Shown here: in pieces, positions 15,352 to 28,649 of the stretch
Position numbering within the stretch: position 1 is the stretch's first letter
Layout of the letters: every line of letters begins with the position of its first letter
Source of the DNA: Strix aluco
Lineage: Eukaryota; Chordata; Aves; Strigiformes; Strigidae
Reading direction: 5' to 3'
NCBI RefSeq assembly: GCF_031877795.1
Contig: NC_133932.1
Coordinates: 37,525,180-37,589,179, forward strand
Length of the DNA: 64,000 nt
Translations under genes and position numbers: made by a program
Notes under the pieces: generated by a model
What the model saw: only the letters and a program-made list of their open reading frames with translations
What the model was told of the DNA's origin: nothing
The model's database searches: none

Positions 15352-18039
15352 TAAATACCTTCAGATAGTCTTCTTTCACAGAAAGTGACTCTTCCATTAG
15401 TATGAAGTGTCAAACAAGCTCCTTAAGACAATTTGAGATTCACTTTGAAAGAACAATTCTTAGAAAGCAATTTTAGGCACAGAAAAGCAATGAAATGAAA
15501 GATTATTCCTTTTTAAGAGAAAAATACACATGGAGGGAAAACTGGCTAGAGAAACTCTGCTTAACAGACTGTATAGATTATCCCGTGCAGACCCAGAGCC
15601 TATGTGGGACCCAGAGCTTGTTGCAAGGTGTGGAGTTTGCTGCCTGTGAGGAGCTCTGTGTTTTCCTCTCACATTCCTGCTGCGTAGCTCACTCACAAGT
15701 TGTCTGGCTGTTGGGGTCTCTGCCTGCACTCGCACTTCAGCTCCTGAAGACCAAAGGCTCTACTGTCTAGGTGATACTACAGCTTCTTCACACGACATCT
15801 CAGGATAACCTATGAGGCCAGCTATGTCGATGGCTCAGCTGCACTTGGAGTAGTAAATGTTCAGTTATGTGGTTTGACAATACTCAAGACTAGTAGGGTT
15901 CATAGCAAGGCTGATCTGCTGTCTCTAGCTGTATTGCTCTTTGCTTCTTGAACTTTCAGTTAGTTTTGTGTGGTGAATGTTGGTATTTTGTTTGTTTGAC
16001 ACAGACTCATCTGGGCTGCTAGGAAGTCAAGTAAATGTCTGAGGCACCAGGGGCTGTGAACAGGAATCTTTCTTTTCCATTATATTATGCAAATAATTAG
16101 GAATTATAGTTGACTGAAGTAGTTCTAATATATGGATTGAGTTACTGAAATTATATTGCTTATTCAATAAATATCCAACTCTTCATAACAGAAATTGTAA
16201 CACTCATCAGATACATTTGTATTTTCATATATGCTTGTAACAAGTTATTTCTCTTGAGAGAATTTATTCAAATCGATGATAGATAATACTGTACCAACAT
16301 GAGTGTTAGGATCATGAATCAAAAGAGATATCTGAGACAGTTTTTTTCTCATAGTCTGAATGGAAATACATAGTCTGGAAAGTACTCTGATGTGATTGCT
16401 GAAATGAACTTGCAAAGTACTCTGAAACGCAGATCACATAGTGAGCTCAGTTTTAAGTTACTCCACAAATCCAGTGCGAACTACTGCAAAGGTTGTTTTG
16501 AGAGAGAAGGGATTTACATGCCACTAAGTTTTGAGAATTAATTTCAGTGCTCTCAGAGCAAAAGTTGCTAGTATGAATAATGGAGTGCAATTGTTTCCTC
16601 ATTTTCTCATAGGAATCTTAAAAGAGAACTTGGTAGGTTAGAGTTCATGTGAATTTCAACATCCAATCTGCACCAATAAAAAGTATAATTTGATATATTT
16701 TGCTCTGGATATTGTGGCAGCCAATGTTGCAATAAATATTTCTGATATTCTCTGGAGAGGTTATATAGTCAATTAAAGAGTAATTGCCTTACAAAGTGTT
16801 GCAGCTGGTCAGCCTTGCCAGTAAATGATAAATATACAGTTTTGGAGCTATTTCCATGTTTGAAGCTATTTCAGGAAGCCAAATAATCTACATCTTGAAA
16901 TAAATTTAAGTTAAGAAAGAGTCCTTTGCAAAGACACCTTCGTGTGGAAAGGGGTCCAGAAAGCAGTTGAAGATACTGATTTAAAAACTAAATCAAATTT
17001 ACAATTAGCCTAAAAGTCTCCAGAATTCTAATGTACCCAGGTCTCAAAGATCATAGCTAATGATCCCAGTGGATGCATGAAAAAGATTATAGCATCATTA
17101 TTTCCAAATAAATAAGGTAAGGAGATCCATATCACTTCATGAGCCTTACCCTTCTCCTCAGGGGAAGGTGCCTCAAGGGAGCTGCGCAGTGAATGTGAAG
17201 TGGGATTATGTGGGCTGGTTGAGAACATGGCCAGCGGCTGGCAGAGTGGTGCAAAATTCCTCCAACTGACATGATGTCTTCTGCAACATGTCTACAATAT
17301 AAAGCTGGGGATTTGCATTCCACTTCCCTGCATAACCTGTGCAGGTCCAGCAGACCCATCGTTGTGAAATCCAGAATTGTTTTACGCTGTTTAAGGTTTA
17401 ATTGATCTTAATTCTTATCTTAACTTTTATCTTACCCTGTGTCCCACTTACTTTGTCCTCAGCTACTTTATTAAAAATAGGGCTGAAAATTGCAAAGGTC
17501 TGTCTGAGTCATGGACTCTAGTCCAGTATCTTGAATTCATGAAAGTCCCTTTAAAATATGTTGCTCTTGTTAGTACAGTCTTCAAGGACCTCAGTCTCGT
17601 GGCATCTAGAAACCTTTGAATTTGTAGCCTGGGTATATGCAGCCAGTTTATAACAATTTCCTGGTATGCCAAAATCACCCTTTAGCTTAAACAGCTCTAG
17701 TCCAATGTATTTGTAAATGGGAATCATATCCTCTATTAATCTTCATTTTGCTATGCTAAACAAGTCAAGCTCTTTAAGCTCTTTATGCTTTTTTTTTGTT
17801 GTTTAGTAAGACATTTTCTTTTTCTCTTTCTCCTTCCCACTAATTTTTTTCTTTCTTCATTCCCAGGTAGTCCTTTGTTTTTAGGTAAAACTTGTTACAT
17901 CTAATTTCTGCTCATTCTGCTTTCTGAGATCACTCTCTTCCCTCATTTCTGTTCCTATCGATTGCCGTGTATGTTTGGTTCCCATTCACACATGTGCATG
18001 TGTATACACATTAGCAGCATTCTGGCCTGGGAGCACTGG

Positions 18040-18268
18040 CCTTGGGAGATGAAAATTCAAGATACAAGATTTCCTTCCTCACCTTGAGAAAGAGGGAAAT
18101 TTGGGGAGACGCATGACCACCTTCAAATATTTTAAGGGCTGTAGCAAAAAGGAATTAATTCTTCATCTGAATTCAATATTGACTCTGCTTTGAGCAAGAG
18201 GTTGCACTAGATAGTCTCCTGACATCTCTTCCCACCTGAATTGTCCTGTGGTTCTAGGATTTTGTGAA
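18040..18268 (+). mobile_element. CR1 LINE 3'-end fragment, old
   Basis: The stretch ctctgctttgagcaagaggttg...actagatagtctcctgacatctcttcccacctgaatt...gtggttctagg follows the avian CR1 3' UTR order (ttggactagatgatctcc, ccttccaacctga, then an ATTCTRTG-like end). It has many substitutions. The 5' border is approximate. Confidence 0.6.
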
Positions 18269-19242
18269 ATATGTTCTGCTTCACACTCACTGAAGGTGGG
18301 ACAAGATGTAATGAGCAAAAAATGCAGCAAAGAAAGTTTAAATCAGACATCAGGAAAAAAAATGTAGTTTTCAGGAGATTGTCTCATCTCATTAAAGGTC
18401 ATTATGAATGGATTAGAGAAACACCTATCAGGAATAGCGTAGTGGTTCCTACCTTGGAAAAACGGTCCTTTAAGGTCTTCTCCAATCTCCTCTTCTGCAG
18501 TTCAGTGAAATTTTGGGGGTGGGAGTAAGGAAAGAGGGAAATGATGGAGGCAGGTGAAGAGGCTTCCTTTTCTGGAAGGAACTGACATAATGAGCAAGTA
18601 AATGCACTCCTGTTGCTAATCCGCTTTTCTGCTGATACATAAAAGTACTTGCATCTTCTGGCTGACCCTGAAGAGCTGCTTCACCTCCTAACTTGTACTG
18701 TAAAATGGCGGTTTCTTACAGATGCATTTATGAAAATACACCAGCTTCCATGAGGTCAGAGAAGCTTAAGCCTGTCTTACAAATATCTTGAGTCTTATTT
18801 ATCTTTCAGATCTTTGGTATTGCCACTTGAAGAAACAGATTAGAAATAGATTAATTTTGTATGCCTGGCTATAGTACCAATTTCAAGTATCCATTCTAAT
18901 CCATCAGTGCTGGCAGTTATGTTCTTATTTGATCTTTTTCTTAAGCTGCTTCTTTGCTCATGTCTAGACAGACGTCTGCATCTGTGGCACTTTCTAAATA
19001 TATTGAGCACTCTGTTGCTCTTGTCTTTGCTTTTGCTTAACAAAAAAACCTAGGAGACTAGGAAAGAAATGGAATGTAAACTTCTGGTTTTCTCTGTAAG
19101 CTGAAATCTATGCTTTTGTTTGTAAACTGAAATCCATAGAATAAAATACCCATGTACATATTTTTTTTTAAAGAATCACTGAATTATTAGATAAGACTTT
19201 TATCTGATGCTTCATATAACTGCTAAAATCAAATATATGGAA

Positions 19243-19520
19243 ATCATAGGGACCTCTGGAGGTCTGTAGTCCAGCCTGCAGCTCAAAACAAATAGCTTTA
19301 AAGTTAGCTTATGTTACCTGGGGCTTTGGCCACCTGAGTTTCAAAAGTCTCCAAGGATGGCATTTTCATACCCTCTCTGTGCACTCTGACCTGGTGCTGT
19401 ACCACGCACATGGGGAAGAACTTTCTGCACATGTTCAACTGGAGTTTGCTGTTTTGCTGTCTGGCATTTCCACGGTGGTCATACAAAGGGTGATGGTGTA
19501 GAGTGTATATGTGCATATGC
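19243..19520 (-). mobile_element. CR1 LINE fragment, reverse orientation
   Basis: In plus-strand order it reads like the complement of a CR1 3' region: a gggacctctggaggtc start, gtctccaaggatgg, ccctctctgtgcactctga, ggaagaactttctgcacatgttcaactggag. These correspond to the usual avian CR1 blocks. It is diverged and truncated. Confidence 0.65.
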
Positions 19521-20899
19521 ACTCATATCATAAGGAAAAACTCATGGAGTACTTTTTTTTTTTTTTTTAAAATATGTTTCGCTGTATTTTTCAAAGACTA
19601 GTTCCAAACACAAATGACATCACTACCCTCCTCCTTGACCATTTATGTCTTCTCATGCAGATATAATATCATTGCTTACCTGAAATAAATTATTACTGCT
19701 CATTTTTCTTACTGTCTGTCTTGGGAACTGTTATCTTTGGTCATTCAGTGAATGGAGATGTGAACATGTCGCCATTAGGAGAGTAAGAGTGCAAATATGC
19801 AATACAAAAACTTCCTCATGATCACCGTAGTCATGCTTTTATGTCATGCTAAATACATGATAGCTTGGTCCTCACTGTAGGTAAGGTAAGTGACCTTCCA
19901 TTTACTGCGAGATACCACATTTACTGTGGGATGTCACTGTACACTACCAGTTGCCAAGGAGTACCTGATATGATAGAAGGTTGTGTCCTCTTCTGATAAG
20001 GAGATCATCTGGTCATTTACACATCTTGCTTGTGTCCTCAGGTCTGGTTATCTACAAGGCTATGTGTCTCTGGAGATTATTAGTACATGTGCCATCTGCT
20101 GCTTTTCCTCTGGGGAGGAACTAACAAGACATTTAAAATATCAAGTCCACTTCATGGCCCTTCCTTGTTATAGTCTTCTCTTTGTTTCCCAGCTATTGAC
20201 ATGTTCTGCCATAGTTTGCTTAGGCTGTTTTATGAGTATGTGGTATGCAGGAGGACACAAGTTTCCTGTGTTTGTATGTCCTGTCAATGGCCCATGTCAA
20301 ATTCCAGCCCTTCGAATTGCAGAAAATCCTCATGTTCTTGTTTGCTGTATTGCTCCTAAGTTTATGGGTTAGACTTCAGACACTGGCTTTCTTAAACACT
20401 TAGATAAGAAGGAGAACCCCACGGCAACATGAAAACAGAGAAGAGATGGTTTGAGAAATGGGTGGTCTGAAGCAGCAGCAGCTATTCTGCCTGGTCAGGG
20501 CAAAATGTGCTCTGTGGCTTCTCCCAGACTGGGCAGTTCCCACTGCCTGTAGCTAGGTCTGTGTGAAAGCCAATCTGTCCCTTAGATAAGTGAGTGAAAT
20601 GGGCTGTCATTTATTCTCTCTGTTAAGCTATGTTACCTCTTTCAAACTGGACTGAAATGTCATTGATGCTAGTTTTGTTGATATTAAGGTGTCTGATAAA
20701 CCATCCACTCCAGCCTTTCCCTAGGATTAGCCTTGGCCAGTAATTTATTCTCTGGAAATACTAAAATGGTCCAATAAAACAACTCAGGTCCTAACACAGC
20801 TTTACAAACAAGTCTCAAGGATGAGTCAGCACCTTAGTATTTACAGGCTTCTATTTTTGGAGTTATTTGGGATGAGAGGGAGGATGATAACATGATCAA

Positions 20900-21065
20900 G
20901 GCAGTAGTCTAGGACTTAGCAGACATGTGTTCAGTCTTCTGTCCTACACAGCGCTGCTGTGTGATTGTGGGCCAGTGACTTACAACCAGAGTTTCTGCTG
21001 AGTTCTTAAATACATGTTGATTTTTACCTCTGTAAGATGCGAGTCATGAACTTCCCAGTAACAAA
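20900..21065 (+). mobile_element. MIR/CORE-SINE relic
   Basis: The blocks gctgtgtgattgtgggccagtgacttac and, further on, acctctgtaagatgcgagtcatg follow the MIR core order (ctgtgtgaccttgggcaagtcactt, then ctcatctgtaaaatg). It is strongly diverged, as expected for a family that predates birds. Confidence 0.55.
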
Positions 21066-21809
21066 CTAGAGATAGCAGAGCTTCCTTAATTGATAGGAAA
21101 ATTGTACAGGTGAAAACAGTAAAGACCACACAAGTTCTAGATGGTAGGATAGGAGCCATTCCTCACGTCGTTTCACTTATATTAGCACTGAAAACAGGCA
21201 TTTAACGTCATGGTTTATAACTTCAGTTCACAAGGATGAGACATTTTGACTGGTACATATATGTCAGAGGGAACAACATAGTCTTTTGCTAAGTTCGTCT
21301 GAAAAGTAACTGCATTTTCTCACCAAAGTGTCTTTCTTTAAAATAAGCTGTTTCCTCGTTATCATTTCACTTGTGCTATCAATTACGTGGGCTGTTGCCT
21401 TTTATTTGCCATAAAGATGTCCAGGGTTTTGAGGGCCTATTTTGTGTTCTTACAGCAAGTTTTATTTTAACATTTAAATGGGAATAGCTTTGCTTTGGTG
21501 TGTACAGCTGAGGCACATTAAAATGAGACGCTTAATTTTATCTGATTCTGACACAGATGTGATATAATTAAAGTGTAAGTCTCTGGAGAGATTTGCCCAT
21601 TTGTTAATTTTGCAAGCCACTGTGAAACTCCCTTTATCTGAGTTTTCTTCCTGGGGCTTAGATAATGCAGGTGCTTGTACAAATGCATAGTCATTCTCAT
21701 CAATATAAGAAAGATTTGCCTGGGTTAGTCTCTTCCTCCTGTGCTTTTTGTTTGATTTTTGTTACCAATTCTCTGTTGTTTGTTTGCTCCTCTTTTTTTT
21801 TTTTTTTAG

Positions 21810-21926
<117 letters not shown>

Positions 21927-22493
21927 TGATTTAATAAAAGATGAAAATAGGCAGTGACTCAGCATGTCAAATAGGGGCAGTGACAAGCATTATATTAGGT
22001 GCTGGTGCAGCAAAGTGTTCTTAAGGAGAAAAAAAGTGGCTGGTTCAGTAAACACTAGAAAATACTTCTCACATCCCTTCTTTCACTGCAGGCTTGTTGC
22101 CATGCCTCCAGCTGATGATTTGTTGTTGTTGAGACAAAGCAGTATTTTATCACGTTCAGCTTTTAAATGATGCAGAATTTCCTAATACAATTTATAAGTT
22201 GGGTTAATTATAAGAAAACTTCACTTCCCCCAAAATGCATCAAACCTTGAGCAAACAGGGTTTGTACTGGCCACCAACAGAGGGGCTGGGCTGCAGACCT
22301 GTTCCATCCTCTGGGTGTACACGCAGGCTGGCACTGTGGGGTTCACTCCTTCTGCCTTGAGGAGGTAACTTAAAGTCTCACCCAGGACTTCATGAAGTTC
22401 CTTTGGCAAGTCTACCCATTGTTCTCCATCCACTGTATTTTGAAAATGTTCTAATATATTTCTGGCAAAAGAAAAATATATTTTCTTTGTTGG

Positions 22494-22649
22494 TTTCTTT
22501 TTCTTTTTCTTTTTCTTTTTCTTTTTCTTTTTCTTTTTCTTTTTCTTTTTCTTTTTCTTTTTCTTTTTCTTTTTCTTTTTCTTTTTCTTTTTCTTTTTCT
22601 TTTTCTTTTTCTTTTTCTTTTTCTTTTTCTTTTTCTTTTTCTTTTTCTT
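22494..22649. repeat. Perfect (TTTTTC)n hexanucleotide microsatellite, about 26 units
   Basis: C residues recur every six bases from 22497 to 22647 without interruption, each followed by five T. The complementary strand is (GAAAAA)n. The Phe-Ser and Lys-Arg repeat frames over it are artefacts. It is a pure polypyrimidine/polypurine run with mirror symmetry. Confidence 0.98.
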
Positions 22650-22837
22650 CTTTTTACAGAAAGCAATGTGTTTTATTTTTAACAGAGTCTTCTAATTAGA
22701 AGTTTTATAACTGAGAGCATTACAGCTCTCTTACCCTGAGATCACGTTAGATGATAATCAAATGTTGACCTCTTTAGCGTGGGTGATTCAACAAAAGAAA
22801 TTAATCAAGAGAGTGATGAGCCAGAGGGATAGGAGAA

Positions 22838-22990
22838 CTCTGATACATTGTGGTGACCTGGCTGAAGAACTGCCCTGGAGCATGAGATCTGCTTTCTGGT
22901 CCAACTCTGCTGCCAACTGTGTAGCAACTTTGAGCGAAACACTGTTGTAAATGTCTCTGGTTTTCCTCTTCTGTAAAAGCAGAGAGAAAA
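22838..22990 (+). mobile_element. MIR/CORE-SINE relic (copy A)
   Basis: The order ccctggagcatgagatctg, ggtccaactctgctgccaactgtgtagcaactttgagcgaaacact, tttcctcttctgtaaaag follows the MIR 5' half and core (tctgccactgactngctgtgtgaccttgggcaagtcact, then tttcctcatctgtaaaat). Confidence 0.6.
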
Positions 22991-23084
22991 ATGGAGCCTT
23001 CGCTAAGTGCTTTGAGAGCTACAGATGAAGAGATACCCAGAGGAGAGCCACAGTTGCTATAAATGTCTTTGACACCGAGTCCCT

Positions 23085-23260
23085 GTGTGAGAAGGAGCAA
23101 GTGATTTAAACTTTCTCCTTTAGCTGTACCATCTCCTACCAAGGGAAATAAAAATTACTCGCCTACCTCACAAGGGTCTTGTGAGAATTCATTTAATTAA
23201 CATCCACAAAGCCATGAAAGGCTTAAAGGACTGCAGGTATTACATATTATAATAATTATA
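23085..23260 (+). mobile_element. MIR/CORE-SINE relic (copy B)
   Basis: gagcaagtgatttaaactttctcc, then ttactcgcctacctcacaagggtcttgtgagaattcatttaattaa and a run ending attataataattat, match the core and 3' part of amniote MIR. Same orientation as copy A, about 95 bp downstream. Confidence 0.6.
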
Positions 23261-23955
23261 AAAGATACGTGGAGAATCAATGAGATAAAGAAAATTGCAT
23301 TTTTCCATCTTCCCACTTCATATATTATCTGCTCCTTCATGCAAGGTTCTGTTAGATAGCGTGTCTATGAAGCAAAGTAACAAATTTTTAGAATTCATTC
23401 ATTCCCAGCTGTCAGCAGAGTCTGTTACAGTTTCTATTTTGTGACAACTTTGTAAATGTTGCAAATAATATGTTCGGTACATTCTGCTGGGCAGAATAGT
23501 GTTAGTGCTATTGGTAGCAAGCAAGTATGGTTTATGCTGAGTAACTGCTGCATTGGTGGTGGTGGTCCAGAAAGTGGAAATAAGTGAGAGGGTTTTTTAA
23601 AAAAATCCATGTAAAGACTGGAAGTATATTTACATTCTGTCCCTTTTAGAATCTGTTCCTGAATCTGAAAGAGATATGTACAAGTTTTTTAGCATTTATT
23701 GCAGAGGTGTTTCTCAGCATCTTCACTGCATGACAGTCTGGCTGTGCTTTGTCATACAAATAACCTTGCTGCACTGCTTCTGCTTTCCTTTCATTAAGCT
23801 GTCAATTCAACCTTAGCATGAAGTACAGTGGATGGCTTGTGGCATTGATTTCCAGCAGCATGAAACTGGAATAATAAGTCAGGTGTGGAAGAGATGGTGC
23901 TGATGACACATATGACAGGGTTTTCTACTAATCCCTTCTTAAATAATTGTGTGGG

Positions 23956-24063
23956 TTCTTTGGGGTTGGGTGGGGGGTTTTTGTGGGTTTTTTTTGTTTG
24001 TTTTTGTTTTTTGTTTGTTTGTGGGTTTTGGGTTTTTTGTTTGTTTGTTTTTGTTTTTGTTTT
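23956..24063. repeat. G/T-rich low-complexity tract
   Basis: About 108 bases almost only of G and T, with several GGG/GGGG runs at the left end and (TTTG)n-like units at the right. Simple sequence. Confidence 0.8.
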
Positions 24064-27000
24064 TTAGAATATGGTGATAATTTATAAAAGAAGCAAACTA
24101 TAAAGCATGGTAACACCACAAAACAGTCAGTAAGAATTTGCCTTCTAGGGGTTTTTACCTCACTGAGACATTACAAAGATTAATATGAAGCTGATACATG
24201 TTTTATACTGTTGCCTCAAAACAGTCTCTTTCCTTTTGCATTCATTTTTTGTCTTATGTTGCACAGGCAGTAGAGAAGCTCTTTAATGACCATGATGCTG
24301 TGTCACAGAACAGTCCACTGGGACCCTGACCCAGGACTGTTTTGAGCCTATTTTCTAGGCAAGCAGAGGAACCTTCTGCTACTCCCTCAACAAATTATAG
24401 CTTCCCAACAAAATACTTGTAGTTAAATTCATTGCCACATCCACCTGCTGAGTGCAAAATACATGTTTCAGTTCTGCAGATTCTCATTTTTGTAGCCCTG
24501 GCTTCTCTCTGGGTTAGGTGGCTACAACTTGTCACCACACCTACTTGTCCAGTGTTTACATTGAACTGTTACTGCTAGGTGTTGGGGCTCTGATGGTGCC
24601 AGAGTCTAACGTGCAAGCTGATCTATACTTACAGGGTGAGTCTGATATGTCTAGGACACATCAAGGTTGTCACCAAGGTGCAGATTGACTCCAAGACACA
24701 TGTAAAGAAGCTCCAAATACACACAGATATAAAGGAGATCCTGCTCAGATCTGCAGCACACATGCAAAGCAGTCTTTACACACATTTATCTAAGTATTCT
24801 CTTACTTACAATAAAGCTGTAATTATTTCAGTAGAAAATAGCAAATCAACATCAAAGTTAACCACGCTGGCTGGAAAACAGGCTTGGGGGCAGGTCCCTA
24901 AGTAGTCACCTACCCCTCCCTGCAGCCAGCCATGTTTGGACCTCTGCTAAGGGTTCTGGTCAGGTACCACTGTACAAATGGCCAGTTGCTGCATCCATCA
25001 CTGTGTTTCTGGATCCAATACAATTAAGTATGTAGATGCCTGAATGGCATATGAATACTTCTGCAGATCTCGGTGGAAAGGCCAAAGCTCTAAATGCTAT
25101 TTGCTTAGATCACTGTGGGAGTCAGGCAAAGATCTTCACACTTTTTTTTCCTATATACCAAGTATGTTTTTATCCCTAAAGGGTGCTATGTGGCCATAAA
25201 ACTCAGTGACAGTACAGGAAATCAATACATATTTTTGGTATTTCAGAAAGGGTCAACTAGCTCACATCATCCTCTCTCTCCTGCTGCCTCCCCATGCTGG
25301 TTACCACATTTTCAAAAACATCATTTAACAGGGATCAGTAGCACAGTATTTTGTGCCTAAAAGAAGCAGCAGACATAGTGTTTGTGTTAATAAGTTCTTT
25401 AGTCTATTAATATGAAATGTCTTCTCACTTGAAGGAATACCTGGTCTAGAATACTTTTAACTTCTAAACATGTTTCATGGCAGGCTGGGATTTAGAGGAC
25501 AGCTGTGCTTTATGCCTGACCCAAAGATCACCCAAGTTAGTGATATATTTCTGAATGATTCCATTTAATCTTGGATTAGTGGCCTGAACAGTGATATGCC
25601 AATAGTATATGTGTGTACATTCGAGCTATAATTGATGTAACTTATATGTCTAAGGTCAGGTGCGTCAGTCTCAGCTGCCCCCGAAGTTGGTTACATTTCT
25701 TTTTAAAGCCCTCATCACTTTTATGCTAAGATTGAGACTGTTCTCAGTATTCTTGAAAATGCTCTGAAATATTGGTAATGTGTGAACAGCCCATTAAAAG
25801 CTCCAACTGTACCGCTTGTTTTCTAAACGGCACAGGTGAATTGTTTTGTCAATGAGATGCCAAATACTTAAACTAAGATGACAAACAGTATGCTGTATTT
25901 CTACACCTTCTGAACATCTTAGTGAGGCTTGAATGTAATTAATTGATTTTTGTTTTCAGGGACAATCAGGGTTTTTGAGAACTTTATTAACTGCCCTAGA
26001 ATACCGCTTCTGTTTCCAAGAAGCCCAGAGAGCCAGTAGCTTGTAGCAAGACCATTTAGGTTTGCAATTGCGTGTGAACTCAGTGAAGCTGATTTACTTG
26101 AGCTGAGGGTCTGTTTTCAAATCTTGTATATACTTAAATCCTTAATCTTTGTATCCTTGGTCTTAATATCCATAATCTTGATATCCCAAAATCCCTAGAT
26201 ACTTGAGCTTTAGTGTTTTAGCTGAAAAAGACTTCTACTAAGACTGCTTTGAATTCTAAATTTACAGTATGTACATTTTATTTAAAGAGAAAATGATCTG
26301 TCAGCCAATCTTTATAAATGGTACTTCATTTTAAATTAGTTAAAAATTAAATTCTGTGTTTCTATGGAGAGCTAGTATAATGATCATATTCCAAACATCA
26401 CAGTTCTCCATATAATTAACATGAACTCTGTATATGTGTGTGTGCATGTGCATATGTTCTGGCCGATAACATGCTGCTTCTAGAGTTTAGTTCTTTCAGC
26501 TACAACTTTGTTTTGCTTTATGCTCTGAGTAAGTACATGATTCATCTGAGATGGATAGTTTTACACCATAGGTTCATTTTAATTAGAATGCTATCTTCAA
26601 TCTTTATGTATTTTATTTATCTGCCAAAAAATATTGAATACATAGATTTTAAAATGAAATGTTAACGTACATGCTGAAAATAAATATCTAACCAATTTAG
26701 TTTTCATTAACACTATCCTTTTCATTTTAGGAAGTGTTGCAAAGAAAGTATCTGTAAGGAAGTTATCATTTGCTTAAGAAAACAATGTATGAACACAATG
26801 TTGCACAAGAGAATTCCAATATATGTCTGTGTTAGTACATATTTGAATCTTAAAATATTTTGTTAGCTTGTGGGGGAAAAGTAAAAGATAAATTAAGCCA
26901 AACAAATGTCTCTGTAGGTCTGTTATTAAAAACAATGCCACCAGCATCAAAGTGCAGTGAGCCCACAGTTTTACGTGTACTTGAAATGAGCTGATCTTGG

Positions 27001-27914
27001 CAGAAAAAGTAGTCTTTTCTCCCTCCTCCTTCCTCTGGCTCCTTCTGCTTGCTCCCAGCTGCTCATTCCTCTCACCAAGCATCCCCCACATGCTGGCAAA
27101 AACGTTCATGCAGCTGTGTAACGGAGTGTGCAAATTGTGTGAGATGATAGAAATGTTTTTCTTTCTAGAGCTTTAATCTTGATTAGCCTCCTGCTTCAGT
27201 TCACCATGCAGCCCTGGAAATGCTTTTGCTGCCAGGAGGGCAGGGGCAGTGCAGTGCTGGGAAGGACTGCAAGCAGGGCCATGCTTGCTGCTGATAGATT
27301 TTTTTGCTGTTTTTCTCTGCAGAGAGGAAAGGGAACTTAAGAGCCTATCTACCTACTCTCTTTTCATTGCAAGCTCCTTACATATAAAACATATTTTCCA
27401 TGATTCAGGAGAAAATTGCTAAAAGGGCACCAAATATTACAGACGGTAAAGTTTCAGGAAAAAAAATAAAACTGCAGAAATATTTTGTCCATTTTCACTC
27501 TGTCATGATATCTGCTTCCAAACATTTCTAACCTCCTTTCTACCATTTTTGTCCCCATCCAGCAGAGCATGTCAGCAGGAGGCCATGTCTTTATACTGCA
27601 CACCACATCATGGGATAAAGATCCCTAAGTCAGCACTCACCCAAGTCTGCTCTGGGGATAAAAGCCAGATAGCTATGCTAGTGTCGTGCTTCTGCAGGCT
27701 AAGTACACTGGCTGAACAAATCATATATGATGAGGACTTGTGAAGCTTAAAAGACAGGGAATCATGACTGGGGACTTTTGTTTATCTGTGGAGACCAATG
27801 AAATTATAGAAAAGCAGAAAACCTCAAACTGACCAGGTGAATGAGTTGTAAGGGCTTGATCACAAGGATGAGAAAGGAGCTTGTCCTCTATCAGGGACAT
27901 GTTGCTCTGCTTGA

Positions 27915-28345
27915 AGCATGCTGGGGCACATGTCATACAAGGAGCGGCTGAAGGAACTGGTGTTGTTTAGTCTGGAGAAGAGGAGGCTGAGGGGAGACCT
28001 CATCGCCCTCTACAGCTACCTGAAAGGAGGTTGCAGAGAGCTGGGGATGAGTCTCTTTAACCAAGTAACAAGCGATAGGACAAGAGGGAATGGCCTCAAA
28101 TTGCACCAGGGAAGGTTTAGACTGGTTATTAGGAAGCATTTCTTTACAGAACAGGTTGTTAGGCGTTGGAATGGGCTGCCCAGGGAGGTGGTGGAGTCCC
28201 CATCCCTGGAGGTGTTTAAGAGTAAGGTTGACTTAGCGCTGAGGGATATGGTGTAGTTGGGAACTGTCAGTGTTACGTTAATGGTTGGACTGGATGATCT
28301 TCAAGGTCTTTTCCAGCTTAGATGATTCTGTGATTCTGTGACTTA
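27915..28345 (+). mobile_element. CR1 LINE 3' end, relatively young
   Basis: The open frame at 27918-28256 carries the C-terminal end of the CR1 ORF2 protein (blocks [18 protein letters not shown] and RTRGNGLKL, then [19 protein letters not shown]). It is followed by the 3' UTR (ggttggactggatgatcttcaaggtcttttccagctta) and the ATTCTGTG 8-bp tail. It is 5'-truncated, as most CR1 copies are, and has no stop within the retained coding part, which suggests modest age. Confidence 0.92.
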
Positions 28346-28649
28346 GGATGACACAGGACAGGGCCTCCCCTGAGCCCAATTCTCTGTTGCTGGAGGCAAC
28401 CACACTAGATAACACCTCTCAGAAGTGGTCAAATTCCCTATTAATGAATTAGGTCCTTTGCCTCTGCTTCTCTACTAGAACGCTCTTCCAAATTTCACAG
28501 TGCTGATGATTAGAATTTTTATTTACAGCTGCTTGGTACCCATTTTGCATCTACCTCTATGCTCTTCCTTATCCTATCCCTCCCTGTTGTTTACTCTGAC
28601 CTATTTTTAGAGAGCCATCATATACCCTCACAGCATTACTTTCAATAGA

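Noticed and set aside
22403-22699. Phe-Ser repeat protein and, on the other strand, a Lys-Arg repeat protein
   Set aside because: Both are translations of the TTTTTC hexamer microsatellite.
23885-24067. Gly/Phe/Val-rich 60-codon frame
   Set aside because: Translation of a G/T low-complexity tract.
26732-26754. Possible 23-base SH3BGR microexon (TTTTAG|GAAGTG...TATCT|GTAAGG)
   Set aside because: Its length is not a multiple of three, while all neighbouring SH3BGR junctions are phase 0, so inclusion would break the frame.
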